From Lachnospiraceae bacterium (GTDB lineage: Bacteria > Bacillota > Clostridia > Lachnospirales > Lachnospiraceae): a stretch of 34,194 nt of DNA. The notes below the pieces were generated by a model. The model was given only the letters and a program-made list of their open reading frames with translations. It was not told where the DNA came from and did not search any database. Location: NCBI GenBank assembly GCA_015056975.1, contig SVFG01000020.1:1-34194 (forward strand), given 5' to 3'. Positions 1 through 8,297 of the stretch are shown piece by piece. Positions within the stretch are counted from its first letter, which is position 1; each line of letters opens with the position of its first letter. The translations under genes were made by a program, and so were the position numbers.

Positions 1-2
1 CG

Positions 3-2147
3 GAGGAAATTCAAAGCTACTTGCCTCCCCAGGTAGAGTTTGCCTTTTATCTGGATGCCAGAGCGCAGAATATATATTGTAAAATTCAGGCAAGATACGG
101 CGACAGCGCGGTATCTGTTTTGGATGTACTACGCAGTGAGGATGGTGCGTTGTTGCAAAATGCCCGCATGGACAATAAGGAGCAGGAGATTTTGTACCTG
201 ACCAGGCAGTTTTTTCCGGTGATTGATTTGGAGAATGATGAGCTGCATTGTAACGGGGAAGAGGAGCTGGTTTACGACTTTTTGGACCATGGAATTGAAA
301 AGCTTGCCATTTTGGGAGAGGTGCATTGCACCCAAAGTTTCAGGGGGCGCCATATTATCAGAAAACCTAAGGTTTCCCTGGGCGTATCGGTGTCCGGAGG
401 ACTTTTGGATTTGCAGGTAGATGCGGAGGGCATTGACAGGGCAGAGCTGCTTGCCATGCTGCAAAGCTACAGACAGCGCAAGAAATATTACCGCATGAAA
501 AACGGTGATTTTGTGAATTTACAGGACAACAGCCTGCAAATGTTGGGTGAGCTGATGGAGACCATGCATTTGTCCCCCAAGGATTTTGGGAAAGGAGAAT
601 TGCAGCTTCCGGTTTACCGTACCCTATACTTAGACAGACTTTTGGAGGAGAGCCAAAATGTGTATACCTCCAGAGACCATACCTTCCGTGAGATGGTAAA
701 GAGCTTTAGGGCGGTGGGGGATGCCTTGTATGAGGAGCCCGCATCCTTAAAGGGAATCATGCGAAGCTATCAGAAGAAGGGCTATAAGTGGCTCCGTACG
801 CTGGAGAATTACGGATTTGGCGGCATTCTGGCGGATGATATGGGTCTGGGTAAGACCCTGCAAATGATTTCCGTGATGTTGGCAGCAAAGGAGGAGGGTC
901 TTACAGAGCCTTCCCTGGTGGTATGTCCTGCTTCCCTGGTATATAACTGGGGCGAGGAATTCAAGCGTTTTGCGCCTGCCCTTAAGGTGCAGCTGATTAC
1001 GGGAAATCAAGAGGAGCGTAGGGAGAAGCTGCTTTCTTATCAGGACTATGATGTGCTGGTGACCTCCTATGATTTGTTAAAGAGAGATATTGAGCAGTAC
1101 GAGGACAAGCAGTTTCATTATCAGGTAATCGACGAAGCACAGTTTATCAAGAATCATTCCACAGCGGCATCCAAGGCGGTGAAGGTAATTCATAGTAAGG
1201 TCCGGTTTGCCTTGACAGGAACACCCATCGAAAACCGTCTCAGTGAGCTTTGGAGCATTTTTGACTATCTGATGCCCGGCTTTTTATACAGCTATGAGGT
1301 GTTCAGAAGAGAGTTTGAAGCGCCTATCGTAAAGTTGGAAGATGAGGATGCCATGAAGCGTCTGCAAAAGATGGCAGGTCCCTTTATTCTCCGCCGCCTA
1401 AAGAGCAGTGTGCTGAAGGATTTGCCGGATAAGCTGGAGGAGACCCGCTATGTGAAGCTTGACAGCGAGCAGCAGAAGCTGTATGACGCCCAAGTAGTGC
1501 ATATGCAGACACAGCTTGCCCTGCAAAAAGCGCAGGATTTTAACAAGAATCGCTTCCAGATTCTGGCGGAGCTTACCAGACTCAGACAGATTTGCTGTGA
1601 CCCGTCCCTTTGCTATGAGAATTACAAGGGAGAGTCTGCTAAGCTGGAGGCTTGTCTGGATTTGGTGCAGAGTGCCATCGACGGCGGACACAAGATACTG
1701 CTGTTTTCCCAGTACACCTCCATGCTGGAGATATTACAAAGAGAGCTTACAGAGCAGGAAATCTCCTTCTACACCATTACCGGGGAGACGCCCAAGGAGA
1801 AGCGTCTGCAGCTGGTAAAAGCCTTCAACGAGGATGATACAAAAGTCTTTTTGATTTCCCTGAAAGCAGGCGGCGTAGGCTTAAATCTCACCGGTGCCGA
1901 TGTAGTCATTCACTATGATCCATGGTGGAATTTGGCAGTGCAGAATCAGGCGACAGACCGCGCTCACCGTATCGGACAGGACAAAAAGGTAACGGTTTAC
2001 AAGATGATTGTCAGCGGCTCTATCGAAGAAAAGATTGAAAAGCTGCAAAATACCAAGCAGCATCTGGCAGAGCAGGTGATGAGTGGAGATGCAGGAAGCT
2101 TAAGCAGCATGACCAGAGAGGAACTGCTGGAATTATTGGAGTGTTAA
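3..2147 (+). CDS. SNF2-family DEAD/DEAH-box helicase, 5' end cut by window
   Basis: This is an ATP-driven DNA translocase of the bacterial SNF2/Rad54 type. With the ORF-track numbering, the Walker A motif DDMGLGKT lies near residue 272, the DEAQ Walker B box near 371, motif III LTGTPIENR near 399, and motif VI QATDRAHRIGQ near 643, so both RecA-like lobes are complete. The first ~240 residues fit the helicase-associated region found in bacterial SNF2 proteins. The tracked start at 21 is a TTG inside an open frame that continues upstream to base 3 with no stop, so the true start is probably outside the window; family members are usually over 1000 residues and often carry an N-terminal SWIM zinc finger. 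The substrate is unknown. The next gene begins 10 bases after the stop, which suggests co-transcription. Confidence 0.93.
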   Translation, partial: EEIQSYLPPQVEFAFYLDARAQNIYCKIQARYGDSAVSVLDVLRSEDGALLQNARMDNKEQEILYLTRQFFPVIDLENDELHCNGEEELVYDFLDHGIEKLAILGEVHCTQSFRGRHIIRKPKVSLGVSVSGGLLDLQVDAEGIDRAELLAMLQSYRQRKKYYRMKNGDFVNLQDNSLQMLGELMETMHLSPKDFGKGELQLPVYRTLYLDRLLEESQNVYTSRDHTFREMVKSFRAVGDALYEEPASLKGIMRSYQKKGYKWLRTLENYGFGGILADDMGLGKTLQMISVMLAAKEEGLTEPSLVVCPASLVYNWGEEFKRFAPALKVQLITGNQEERREKLLSYQDYDVLVTSYDLLKRDIEQYEDKQFHYQVIDEAQFIKNHSTAASKAVKVIHSKVRFALTGTPIENRLSELWSIFDYLMPGFLYSYEVFRREFEAPIVKLEDEDAMKRLQKMAGPFILRRLKSSVLKDLPDKLEETRYVKLDSEQQKLYDAQVVHMQTQLALQKAQDFNKNRFQILAELTRLRQICCDPSLCYENYKGESAKLEACLDLVQSAIDGGHKILLFSQYTSMLEILQRELTEQEISFYTITGETPKEKRLQLVKAFNEDDTKVFLISLKAGGVGLNLTGADVVIHYDPWWNLAVQNQATDRAHRIGQDKKVTVYKMIVSGSIEEKIEKLQNTKQHLAEQVMSGDAGSLSSMTREELLELLEC

Positions 2148-2157
2148 GAGGTAGCTT

Positions 2158-2904
2158 ATGCCTATAGATACAGAAGCCTTTGAGGCGGCAAGGAAAAAGA
2201 TAATCGGTGTGGATAGACAGCGGTTGGGTATCGGTACGCTTTCTGAGAAGACCGTCCATGCCATTTTGAAAAATTACTACGAACCGGATGAGGACAGGCA
2301 GGAAATACCTATAGAGGGCTATGTGGCTGACATCTATGCGGACGGTGAAATTCTGGAGATTCAAACCAGAAGCTTCAACCGCATGAGGGATAAGCTTACG
2401 GCCTTTCTGCCCCTGTATCCGGTAACCATCATTTATCCCATTCCCCGGGAAAAGTGGCTTATCTGGATTGATGAGGAGAGCGGGGAGCTCAGCAGCAAGC
2501 GCAAATCTCCTGCGAAGGGAAAGTCCTATGATGCCTTTGCAGAACTTTACAAAATCAAGATGTTTCTACAGCATCCTAATCTGAGGCTGAAGCTGGTGCT
2601 TGTGGATATGGAGGAGTACCGCCTGTTAAACGGGTGGAGCCGTGACAAAAAGAAAGGCTCCAGCCGCTACGACCGCATTCCTTTGCAAATCGTAGAAGAA
2701 GTGGACATTACCTGTCCCCGGGATTACATGCAGTTCATCCCCTATGAGCTTCAAGAGCCCTTCGGCGTAAAGGATTTTGCCAAGGCCGCCCACATCCCTG
2801 CACAGCGGGCGCAAGCGGTGATACATATTTTATTCCACATGGGCATGATAAAGCGCGTGGGCAAAAAGGGTAATGCGTTTTTGTATGAGGTGGAAGAATC
2901 GTAA
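2158..2904 (+). CDS. Unknown protein with possible PD-(D/E)XK-like N-terminus and winged-helix-like C-terminus
   Basis: I do not recognise a named family for this 248-residue protein. Residues ~50-75 read ADIYADGEILEIQTRSF. An Asp on one strand followed by E-x-Q on the next resembles the PD-(D/E)XK nuclease core with Gln in place of Lys; this is inference only. A basic segment (KRKSPAKGK, RDKKKGSSR) lies in the middle. The last ~60 residues (VKDFAKAAHIPAQRAQAVIHIL) look like a small winged helix. It starts 10 bases after the SNF2 gene and is probably in the same operon, so a DNA-related role alongside the helicase is plausible. No signal peptide or membrane segment is visible. Confidence 0.75.
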   Translation: MPIDTEAFEAARKKIIGVDRQRLGIGTLSEKTVHAILKNYYEPDEDRQEIPIEGYVADIYADGEILEIQTRSFNRMRDKLTAFLPLYPVTIIYPIPREKWLIWIDEESGELSSKRKSPAKGKSYDAFAELYKIKMFLQHPNLRLKLVLVDMEEYRLLNGWSRDKKKGSSRYDRIPLQIVEEVDITCPRDYMQFIPYELQEPFGVKDFAKAAHIPAQRAQAVIHILFHMGMIKRVGKKGNAFLYEVEES

Positions 2905-2937
2905 TTTGGATTTGCAGTGATGTCGGAGGGAAATAGC

Positions 2938-3714
2938 ATGATAGATGGTCATATTCATATTGAGCGAGGAGAGTATACGCTGGATTGGATAAATCGATTT
3001 GTTGACAGAGCGGTAGAGATGCAGCTGGATGAAATCCGGTTGCTGGAGCATTGCTATCGATTTGAAGAGTTTGTCCCCATGTATGATTCCGTGTGTGCAT
3101 ACAGTGAATATGTAGATGCTTGGTTTCACAGACAGGCAGGGGTATTAAAGCTTGAGGATTATTTGGAACTTATCAAAAAGGTCAGAAACGAAAGGTTTTC
3201 TGTTGAGATAAAATTTGGTCTTGAGATTTGCTATTTCAAAGAATTTGAGGATTTCACGGCAGAACTGACAAAGGATAAAGGTTTTGATTTCTTATTGGGC
3301 AGTATTCATTTTGTGGATGATTTTGCCTTTGACCATAAGCCGGAGCATTGGGTCGGAATAGATGTAGACAAAATATATCGCAGATATTTTGAAGATTCTG
3401 TCTCACTGGCAAAAAGCAAGCTATTTGATGGTATAGGACATCCGGATGCAATCAAGCTATTTGGCCATAAACCATCCTATTCACTTACAAAATACTATGA
3501 GAGTTTAGCCAAGGAGCTTTCAAAAAGTAATATGTACGCCGATCAAAATAGCGGAGTTGCCAGAAGATGCCCTGACACGGGCTCCCTTGGCATGGAGGAA
3601 GAACTGCTTAAGATACTGAAAAAGAATAATGTACCAATTATCACTTCGTCCGATGCACATTGTCCGGAGGATGTGGGGTATAAGATTAGGGAGCTAAACA
3701 ATGGAACATATTGA
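2938..3714 (+). CDS. PHP-domain phosphoesterase, histidinol-phosphatase-like
   Basis: This is a polymerase-and-histidinol-phosphatase (PHP) metallohydrolase. Successive metal-ligand motifs are visible: DGHIHI at the N-terminus, EHCYRF, EIKFGLEICYF, LLGSIHFVDDF, GHPDAIKLFGH and the C-terminal SSDAHCPEDVG. The arrangement matches the HisK-type histidinol-phosphate phosphatase, but no his genes are nearby, so another phosphoester substrate is possible. The ORF track starts at 2917; I chose the ATG at 2938 because a GGAGGG site sits 6-7 bases before it and the PHP fold begins directly with MIDGHIH. That gives 258 residues. The 3' end overlaps the next gene by 14 bases, implying translational coupling to the acetyltransferase. 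Confidence 0.85.
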   Translation: MIDGHIHIERGEYTLDWINRFVDRAVEMQLDEIRLLEHCYRFEEFVPMYDSVCAYSEYVDAWFHRQAGVLKLEDYLELIKKVRNERFSVEIKFGLEICYFKEFEDFTAELTKDKGFDFLLGSIHFVDDFAFDHKPEHWVGIDVDKIYRRYFEDSVSLAKSKLFDGIGHPDAIKLFGHKPSYSLTKYYESLAKELSKSNMYADQNSGVARRCPDTGSLGMEEELLKILKKNNVPIITSSDAHCPEDVGYKIRELNNGTY

Positions 3715-4243
3715 ATTATTGGAAGTCCAAAAGAAATATGCGGAAGAAATATGGATGTTTCGTCAGGAGATTTTAGAATGTGATGCGGCGGATGAAGACC
3801 AATTTGCGGGTTGTTTATCACTTGATGAAAGTAATACTGCAGAAGAATGGATAAATATATGTGAGCTTCGGAAAGATAAGGAGACCTGTGAGAAAGCAGG
3901 AAATACGGTGCCCTCCCATACTTATTTAGCGGTGCGCAAAAGTGATGATAAGGTTGTGGGAGTTATAGATTTGCGTCATCATATCAATCATCCCATTCTC
4001 GGAACATGGGGTGGGCATTGCGGATATTCGGTGCGTCCTTCCGAACGCGGCAAAGGCTACGCAAAGGAGATGCTTCGTTTAAACATACAAAATGCCAAAG
4101 CTATGGGAATAGATAAGCTTCTTGTTACCTGTAATGTTTTGAATGAAGCCAGTGAAAAAATCATCAAAGCCAATGGCGGCGTGTTTGAAAAGATTATAGA
4201 TGTGGATGGCAGCAAGATAAAGAGATATTGGATTACGGTTTAA
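3701..4243 (+). CDS. GNAT family N-acetyltransferase
   Basis: The protein is a 180-residue Gcn5-related acetyltransferase. The acetyl-CoA pyrophosphate loop reads RPSERGKGYAKEML around residues 110-124, preceded by the beta-4 strand GGHCGYSV, and the C-terminal half has the usual TCNVLNEASEKIIKANGG helix and beta bulge. It resembles RimJ/RimL-type and small-molecule acetyltransferases; the acceptor cannot be told from sequence. Its start codon lies inside the 3' end of the PHP gene, so the two are probably translated together. It is one of four intact GNAT genes in about 11 kb. Confidence 0.9.
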   Translation: MEHIELLEVQKKYAEEIWMFRQEILECDAADEDQFAGCLSLDESNTAEEWINICELRKDKETCEKAGNTVPSHTYLAVRKSDDKVVGVIDLRHHINHPILGTWGGHCGYSVRPSERGKGYAKEMLRLNIQNAKAMGIDKLLVTCNVLNEASEKIIKANGGVFEKIIDVDGSKIKRYWITV

Positions 4244-4255
4244 GGGAGGAATAGT

Positions 4256-4861
4256 ATGCTGGTTTTATGTTCAAACGGCTTATCAAGTAAAGAAATTTTA
4301 TCATATACAAGTGAAAAGGTATGCTTTTGTAAAACTGCCGCATTAGTAGTTACTGCGGACAATGAATACAAAGAATCCAATTATCATGTATCAAGATGTA
4401 TTTCTGAATTAGAATCATTAGACTTGAAGGTTGATGTTTTTGATTTGGATAAGCAACCTGCAGAATTGTTGTTGGATTATAATGTTGTGGAATTCATCGG
4501 TGGGAATCCGTACTATTTACTGCATTCTGTCAGAGAACACAATGCCACAGAAATATTAAAGGAGATTGCGACAAACAAAATATTGATTGGCTGGAGTGCG
4601 GCGGCATTTGTGTTTAGTCCTACGCTTGAATTGGTAAATTGTTATTCTCCTGAAATGAATTTCTTGGGTTTAACGGATTTAAGAGGCCTTTCGTTAACGC
4701 AGATACAGGTTTTGCCCCACTATAGCAAATTCCTTTCAAGATTTGACCGATTTGAAGAAAGATGCTGTGAATATGAAAAAGAACACAATGTTAGTGTCAT
4801 TCGTATTAATGATGGAGAAGGCGTATTTATTGATAAAGGGATATATGTCTGCAAGATATAA
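4256..4861 (+). CDS. Type 1 glutamine-amidotransferase-like / peptidase S51 (dipeptidase E-like)
   Basis: This 201-residue protein has the flavodoxin-like fold pattern of the S51 peptidases. FIGGNPYYLL (residues ~80-89) matches the family's GGN turn, and IGWSAAAFV places the nucleophile Ser at residue ~114, as in the GWSAGA elbow of E. coli PepE. The third residue after Ser is Ala rather than Gly plus Ala. S51 enzymes hydrolyse Asp-Xaa dipeptides or related small substrates in the cytosol; this family in Firmicutes is mostly uncharacterised. A good GGGAGG site precedes the ATG, 12 bases after the upstream acetyltransferase stop, so it probably belongs to the same transcript. Confidence 0.8.
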   Translation: MLVLCSNGLSSKEILSYTSEKVCFCKTAALVVTADNEYKESNYHVSRCISELESLDLKVDVFDLDKQPAELLLDYNVVEFIGGNPYYLLHSVREHNATEILKEIATNKILIGWSAAAFVFSPTLELVNCYSPEMNFLGLTDLRGLSLTQIQVLPHYSKFLSRFDRFEERCCEYEKEHNVSVIRINDGEGVFIDKGIYVCKI

Positions 4862-4896
4862 CTAACAGTATATAGAACCATACAAAATCAATTTAA

Positions 4897-5210
4897 GCGA
4901 GGTCTTATTTACATTCCTATCCTGATGAAGATAATGACTACTCAAGCTATATCAATAACCCTGATAAAGCAGTTTTTGTGGCATATTCCGACAAGGAATG
5001 CGTTGGTCAAATCGTATTACGTAAAGACTGGAATAAGTATGCTTTTGTAGAGGATATCTGCGTATCGAGATCTAGCAGAGGAAACGGTGTCGGTACTGCT
5101 TTGATGCAAAATGTGGATTTGGTATCGGAGCAGTAAATACGATGCTTTACAAAAATTTCGCCAAACCATTTTCTGATGCAATTGCAATATTCTGGTACTT
5201 GAAGTTTTGA
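4897..5210 (+). pseudogene. Decayed streptothricin-acetyltransferase-like (Sat4-type) GNAT
   Basis: No intact ORF exists, but two fragments in different frames match the Sat4 streptothricin acetyltransferase pattern. Fragment one (4903-5136) reads YLHSYPDEDNDYSSYINN, then KECVGQIVLRKDWNKYAFVE and the CoA loop SRGNGVGTALMQNVD. Fragment two (5118-5210) reads GIGAVNTMLYKNF and ends IAIFWYLKF, the typical Sat C-terminus. The segment between them, normally about 25-30 residues (including the LMLETQ strand), is missing, so there is an internal deletion with a frame change. The N-terminal part and start codon are also absent; stops lie just upstream. The comparison with Sat4 is from memory, but both halves fit in order. 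Confidence 0.8.
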
Positions 5211-5228
5211 TGGTAAAGGAGGCCGATT

Positions 5229-5903
5229 ATGAAGTACAAAGCAGTCGTTTTTGATTTGTTTGAGACCTTAATTACGGAGTGGGGACACAAGAAATATACC
5301 AAGAATGAGATGTGTGCAGATTTAGGTGTCGAAAGAGCAGAATTTGATGTTTTTTGGGATGAGAAGGAGCAAGACCGATATATAGGAAGTATGAGCTTTG
5401 AGGATTCCATTTTGTATGTCTGCGAAAAATGTGGAAAACATGTTGATAATATCACGATATCCGACATCATCGATAAAAGAATAAAGACAAAATCCGTCTG
5501 CTTTGAGTATGTATATCCGGAGGTGTTTCAGTTACTTAAGATTTTAAGGGAGATGGGGTTGCAGACAGCGATAATCAGCAACTGCTCCTCCGAAGAAGTA
5601 AACGTACTGAAAGAATCGGAAATATATAAATACTTTGATGAAGTAATATTGTCTTACGAAGTACATATGAAAAAGCCGGATTCCTGTATCTACGAGGAAG
5701 CGTCAAAACGGTTAGGTATTGACTTGGAAGAGTGCATCTTTGTGGGAGACGGAGGCAGTAATGAGCTTGAGGGAGCCAAAAATGTGGGAATGAAGGCAAT
5801 CCAGGCAAAATGGTATACCAATCACCACCCTAAGAAGCGTGATAATATAGAGGGCTTTTTGGTGGCAGAAGAACCGCTGGAGATACTTCAGTATATTGAA
5901 TAA
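5229..5903 (+). CDS. HAD-superfamily hydrolase (subfamily IA)
   Basis: All four HAD motifs are present. Motif I is VFDLFETLI with nucleophile Asp9, motif II is IISNCS, motif III is the Lys in MKKPDSCIYEEA, and motif IV is FVGDGGSNELEGAKNVGMKAI. The helical cap sits between motifs I and II, which places it in subfamily IA. The second motif I position is Phe rather than Asp (DxF instead of DxD), as in many haloacid-dehalogenase-like members. A simple phosphatase function is therefore uncertain. At 224 residues it is the usual length. A GGAGG site precedes the ATG, and the gene follows the Sat-like pseudogene by 18 bases. Confidence 0.87.
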   Translation: MKYKAVVFDLFETLITEWGHKKYTKNEMCADLGVERAEFDVFWDEKEQDRYIGSMSFEDSILYVCEKCGKHVDNITISDIIDKRIKTKSVCFEYVYPEVFQLLKILREMGLQTAIISNCSSEEVNVLKESEIYKYFDEVILSYEVHMKKPDSCIYEEASKRLGIDLEECIFVGDGGSNELEGAKNVGMKAIQAKWYTNHHPKKRDNIEGFLVAEEPLEILQYIE

Positions 5904-5954
5904 TTGAGTGTAAAGAACTTAATAAGGTAAATTTGCAGAAAAGAGGTACCAAGT

Positions 5955-6476
5955 ATGATTTTAGAAACCAAACGGTTGATAATTCGAGATGTGAAATCGG
6001 AGGATGAAAAAGCATTTGTTGAAATGGCGTCGGATGGCAGCCTCAATGACATTGGCTTTGACGACAGTTGCGGCGGATGGATGGCGGCATGGATAACGGA
6101 AGCCCAACAATTTGCTGTTAGAAATAATCCATGCAAGGATTATTTAGCATATACAATTACTTTAAAAGATGAGAACAAGGCAATTGGTGCTGTTGGTTGT
6201 TCCTATTATGAGGACTTGCAGGAAGTAGGTATTACATATTTTATCGGAGCAAAGCATAGAAATGCGGGCTATGCCGTCGAAGCAGTGCGAGCCTATATAA
6301 AGCATTTTTTCGATTGTTATGCTATACAAAAGATGATAGCGACTGTCAGGGCAGAAAATGTACCATCATGTAAAGTGGTTGAAAAAGTAGGTTTTTCATT
6401 AACAGAGAAGAAGATGTATAAGGATTTGAATGATAGTAAAGAGGAAATGTATCATTTTTATGAAATTACAGCTTGA
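5955..6476 (+). CDS. GNAT family N-acetyltransferase (RimJ/RimL-like)
   Basis: This 173-residue protein begins MILETKRLIIRDVKSED, the typical opening of RimJ/RimL-type acetyltransferases. The central ITYFIGAKHRNAGYAVEAVR carries the acetyl-CoA loop, and IATVRAENVPSCKVVEKVGF is the classic C-terminal N-P-S-x-x-V-x-E-K-x-G-F block. The acceptor is unknown; family members modify protein N-termini or small amines. It follows the HAD gene by 51 bases with a GAGG-type ribosome site. Confidence 0.9.
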   Translation: MILETKRLIIRDVKSEDEKAFVEMASDGSLNDIGFDDSCGGWMAAWITEAQQFAVRNNPCKDYLAYTITLKDENKAIGAVGCSYYEDLQEVGITYFIGAKHRNAGYAVEAVRAYIKHFFDCYAIQKMIATVRAENVPSCKVVEKVGFSLTEKKMYKDLNDSKEEMYHFYEITA

Positions 6477-6533
6477 GTTGCAGCTTGCAAAATAAATATG
6501 AAGTTTTGAAAGGCATGGAGTTAAAGGAATAAA

Positions 6534-7124
6534 ATGAAAGTGTTTTTTGTCCGTCATGGAAAAGATGACGATAGCTATCGTGGTGGTTGGAGTTCTATGG
6601 ACTTAATCCCGGAGGGAATTAAGCAGGCAAAACAGCTTGGAAAATATCTAAAAGAGAACAATCAATATTATGCCATTACTCAGATTGTTTCAAGCGATTT
6701 ACCCAGGGCAATGACTACGGCAAATATTATAGCTTCCGAATTAGACTTACCGGTGCAGGCGGAGTTTCAGATAAGGGAAGCAAACAATGGCGATTTGGCG
6801 GGAATGCCGAATCACATTGCAGATGAAAAGTATCCCGGCCTGTATTTTAGTTCCCTGGAAATGGACGAAGCTTATCCTAACGGAGAGAGTCCTAACGATT
6901 TTTACAAGAGAATTAAAGAGTGGTTTTTCACGTTTATTTCCGATTGCCGTAATGAAGAGAGTAATGTCTTGATTGTCACACACGGCGGTGTCATCAATGT
7001 GATTTATCATTTGGTGAAGGGAATGGAATGGAGTAATAAGGGACCTGTATTCAAAGCAGGGAATTGCAGTATTCATATACTGAATATGGATACTATGGAA
7101 ATTGGAGAGGAACAATTTGTCTAA
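6534..7124 (+). CDS. Histidine phosphatase family protein (phosphoglycerate-mutase-like)
   Basis: The N-terminal VFFVRHGKDD carries the RHG motif with the phospho-accepting His, SSDLPRAMTTANII is the second conserved block, and VLIVTHGGVINVIYH holds the second catalytic His. These define the histidine phosphatase superfamily, branch 1. At 196 residues it is a compact stand-alone phosphatase; substrates range from sugar phosphates to cobalamin intermediates, and nothing here fixes the choice. It lies in the accessory stretch, 57 bases after a GNAT gene and 30 bases before the tocopherol-cyclase-like gene. Confidence 0.9.
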   Translation: MKVFFVRHGKDDDSYRGGWSSMDLIPEGIKQAKQLGKYLKENNQYYAITQIVSSDLPRAMTTANIIASELDLPVQAEFQIREANNGDLAGMPNHIADEKYPGLYFSSLEMDEAYPNGESPNDFYKRIKEWFFTFISDCRNEESNVLIVTHGGVINVIYHLVKGMEWSNKGPVFKAGNCSIHILNMDTMEIGEEQFV

Positions 7125-7154
7125 TGGCTTCATGATAGGAAAGGAGTGGTTACA

Positions 7155-8297
7155 ATGTTTAATAAACATGAAATAGCGAGAAATGCATGTCAGTTATTTG
7201 GTGGACAGGCAGAATGCGGATATGACTGGTGGTGGCATTCTTTTACAGCGCACCATGAAAAGACCGGAGAAGAAAAGGCATTTTTTATAGAATACTTCTT
7301 ATGCAATCCCAATAAAGGCAAAGATATCCCTGTATTTGGACAGCTGGAAGAGAACAGGAAAAAAAGGGTTAAGCCATCCTATTTAATGATAAAAGCAGGT
7401 TCATGGGGAGAGGATGCGGCTCAGCTGCATCGCTTCTTTGGATGGGAAGAAACAGAAGTTTCTTTTAATGTACCGTTTTCCGTTAAAGCAAAGGATTGTT
7501 TTTGCACGGAAGATGAAATGTATGGAGAAGTAAGGATTTCCAAAGAGGAAGCAGACGCACATTCGGAATGGATGTGTCAGTCCGGTTCTATGTCTTGGAA
7601 CTTGAAAATTGATAAAAAGGTTGCTTTTAACGTAGGATACGGCGCAAGCTCATTGTTTCGTAAGTTGCAGCTTTTTGAAATGTTTTGGCATGCAGAAGGC
7701 ATGAAGAGTGCGTATACAGGTGAGGTAATCTGGAATGGAGAAAAATATATTGTAACACCTGAAAACTGCTATGGTTATGCAGACAAAAACTGGGGTAAGG
7801 ATTTTACATCCCCTTGGGTTTGGCTTTCGTCGAATAATTTAACCGGTAAAAAGACTGGTAGAAAGCTGGAAAACAGTGTATTTGATATTGGTGGTGGATG
7901 TCCCAAGATTGGACCGATAGCATTAAAAAGAAAATTGTTGTCTGCATATTGGTATGAGGGAAAATGCTACGAATTTAACTTTTCTAAGTTCTGGACATTT
8001 ACACGTACAAAGTTTGATTGTAAAGAATCGGATACACAAATCATATGGCACGTGGAACAGAAAACGTGGTTTAATCGCATGGTAACGGACATTACCTGTG
8101 AGAAAAAGGATATGTTGTTCGTTAACTATGAAGCCCCGAATGGAGCGAAGAGACATAATCGATTATGGAATGGCGGAAACGGAAAAGGAACAGTTAAGCT
8201 TTATCATTTTGGAAAATTGGTGGATGAGGTATATGCCGAAAATATTGGGTGTGAATATGGGGAATACGATAAGGAGATAAAAAATGACAGACAGTAA
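7155..8297 (+). CDS. Tocopherol-cyclase-like family protein
   Basis: The 380-residue product resembles bacterial proteins annotated as the tocopherol cyclase family (lipocalin-related beta-barrel halves). Diagnostic stretches are ECGYDWWWHSFTAHH near the N-terminus and NCYGYADKNWGKDFTSPW in the middle, which matches the family's YADKNWG block, followed by a second Trp-rich half. A true vitamin E pathway is not expected in such a bacterium, so the ligand is unknown; a lipid or isoprenoid-like molecule is an inference. The tracked start is a GTG at 7146 that lies inside the AAAGGAG ribosome site; the ATG at 7155 with 8-base spacing is preferred. The 3' end overlaps the next gene by 14 bases. 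Confidence 0.7.
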   Translation: MFNKHEIARNACQLFGGQAECGYDWWWHSFTAHHEKTGEEKAFFIEYFLCNPNKGKDIPVFGQLEENRKKRVKPSYLMIKAGSWGEDAAQLHRFFGWEETEVSFNVPFSVKAKDCFCTEDEMYGEVRISKEEADAHSEWMCQSGSMSWNLKIDKKVAFNVGYGASSLFRKLQLFEMFWHAEGMKSAYTGEVIWNGEKYIVTPENCYGYADKNWGKDFTSPWVWLSSNNLTGKKTGRKLENSVFDIGGGCPKIGPIALKRKLLSAYWYEGKCYEFNFSKFWTFTRTKFDCKESDTQIIWHVEQKTWFNRMVTDITCEKKDMLFVNYEAPNGAKRHNRLWNGGNGKGTVKLYHFGKLVDEVYAENIGCEYGEYDKEIKNDRQ

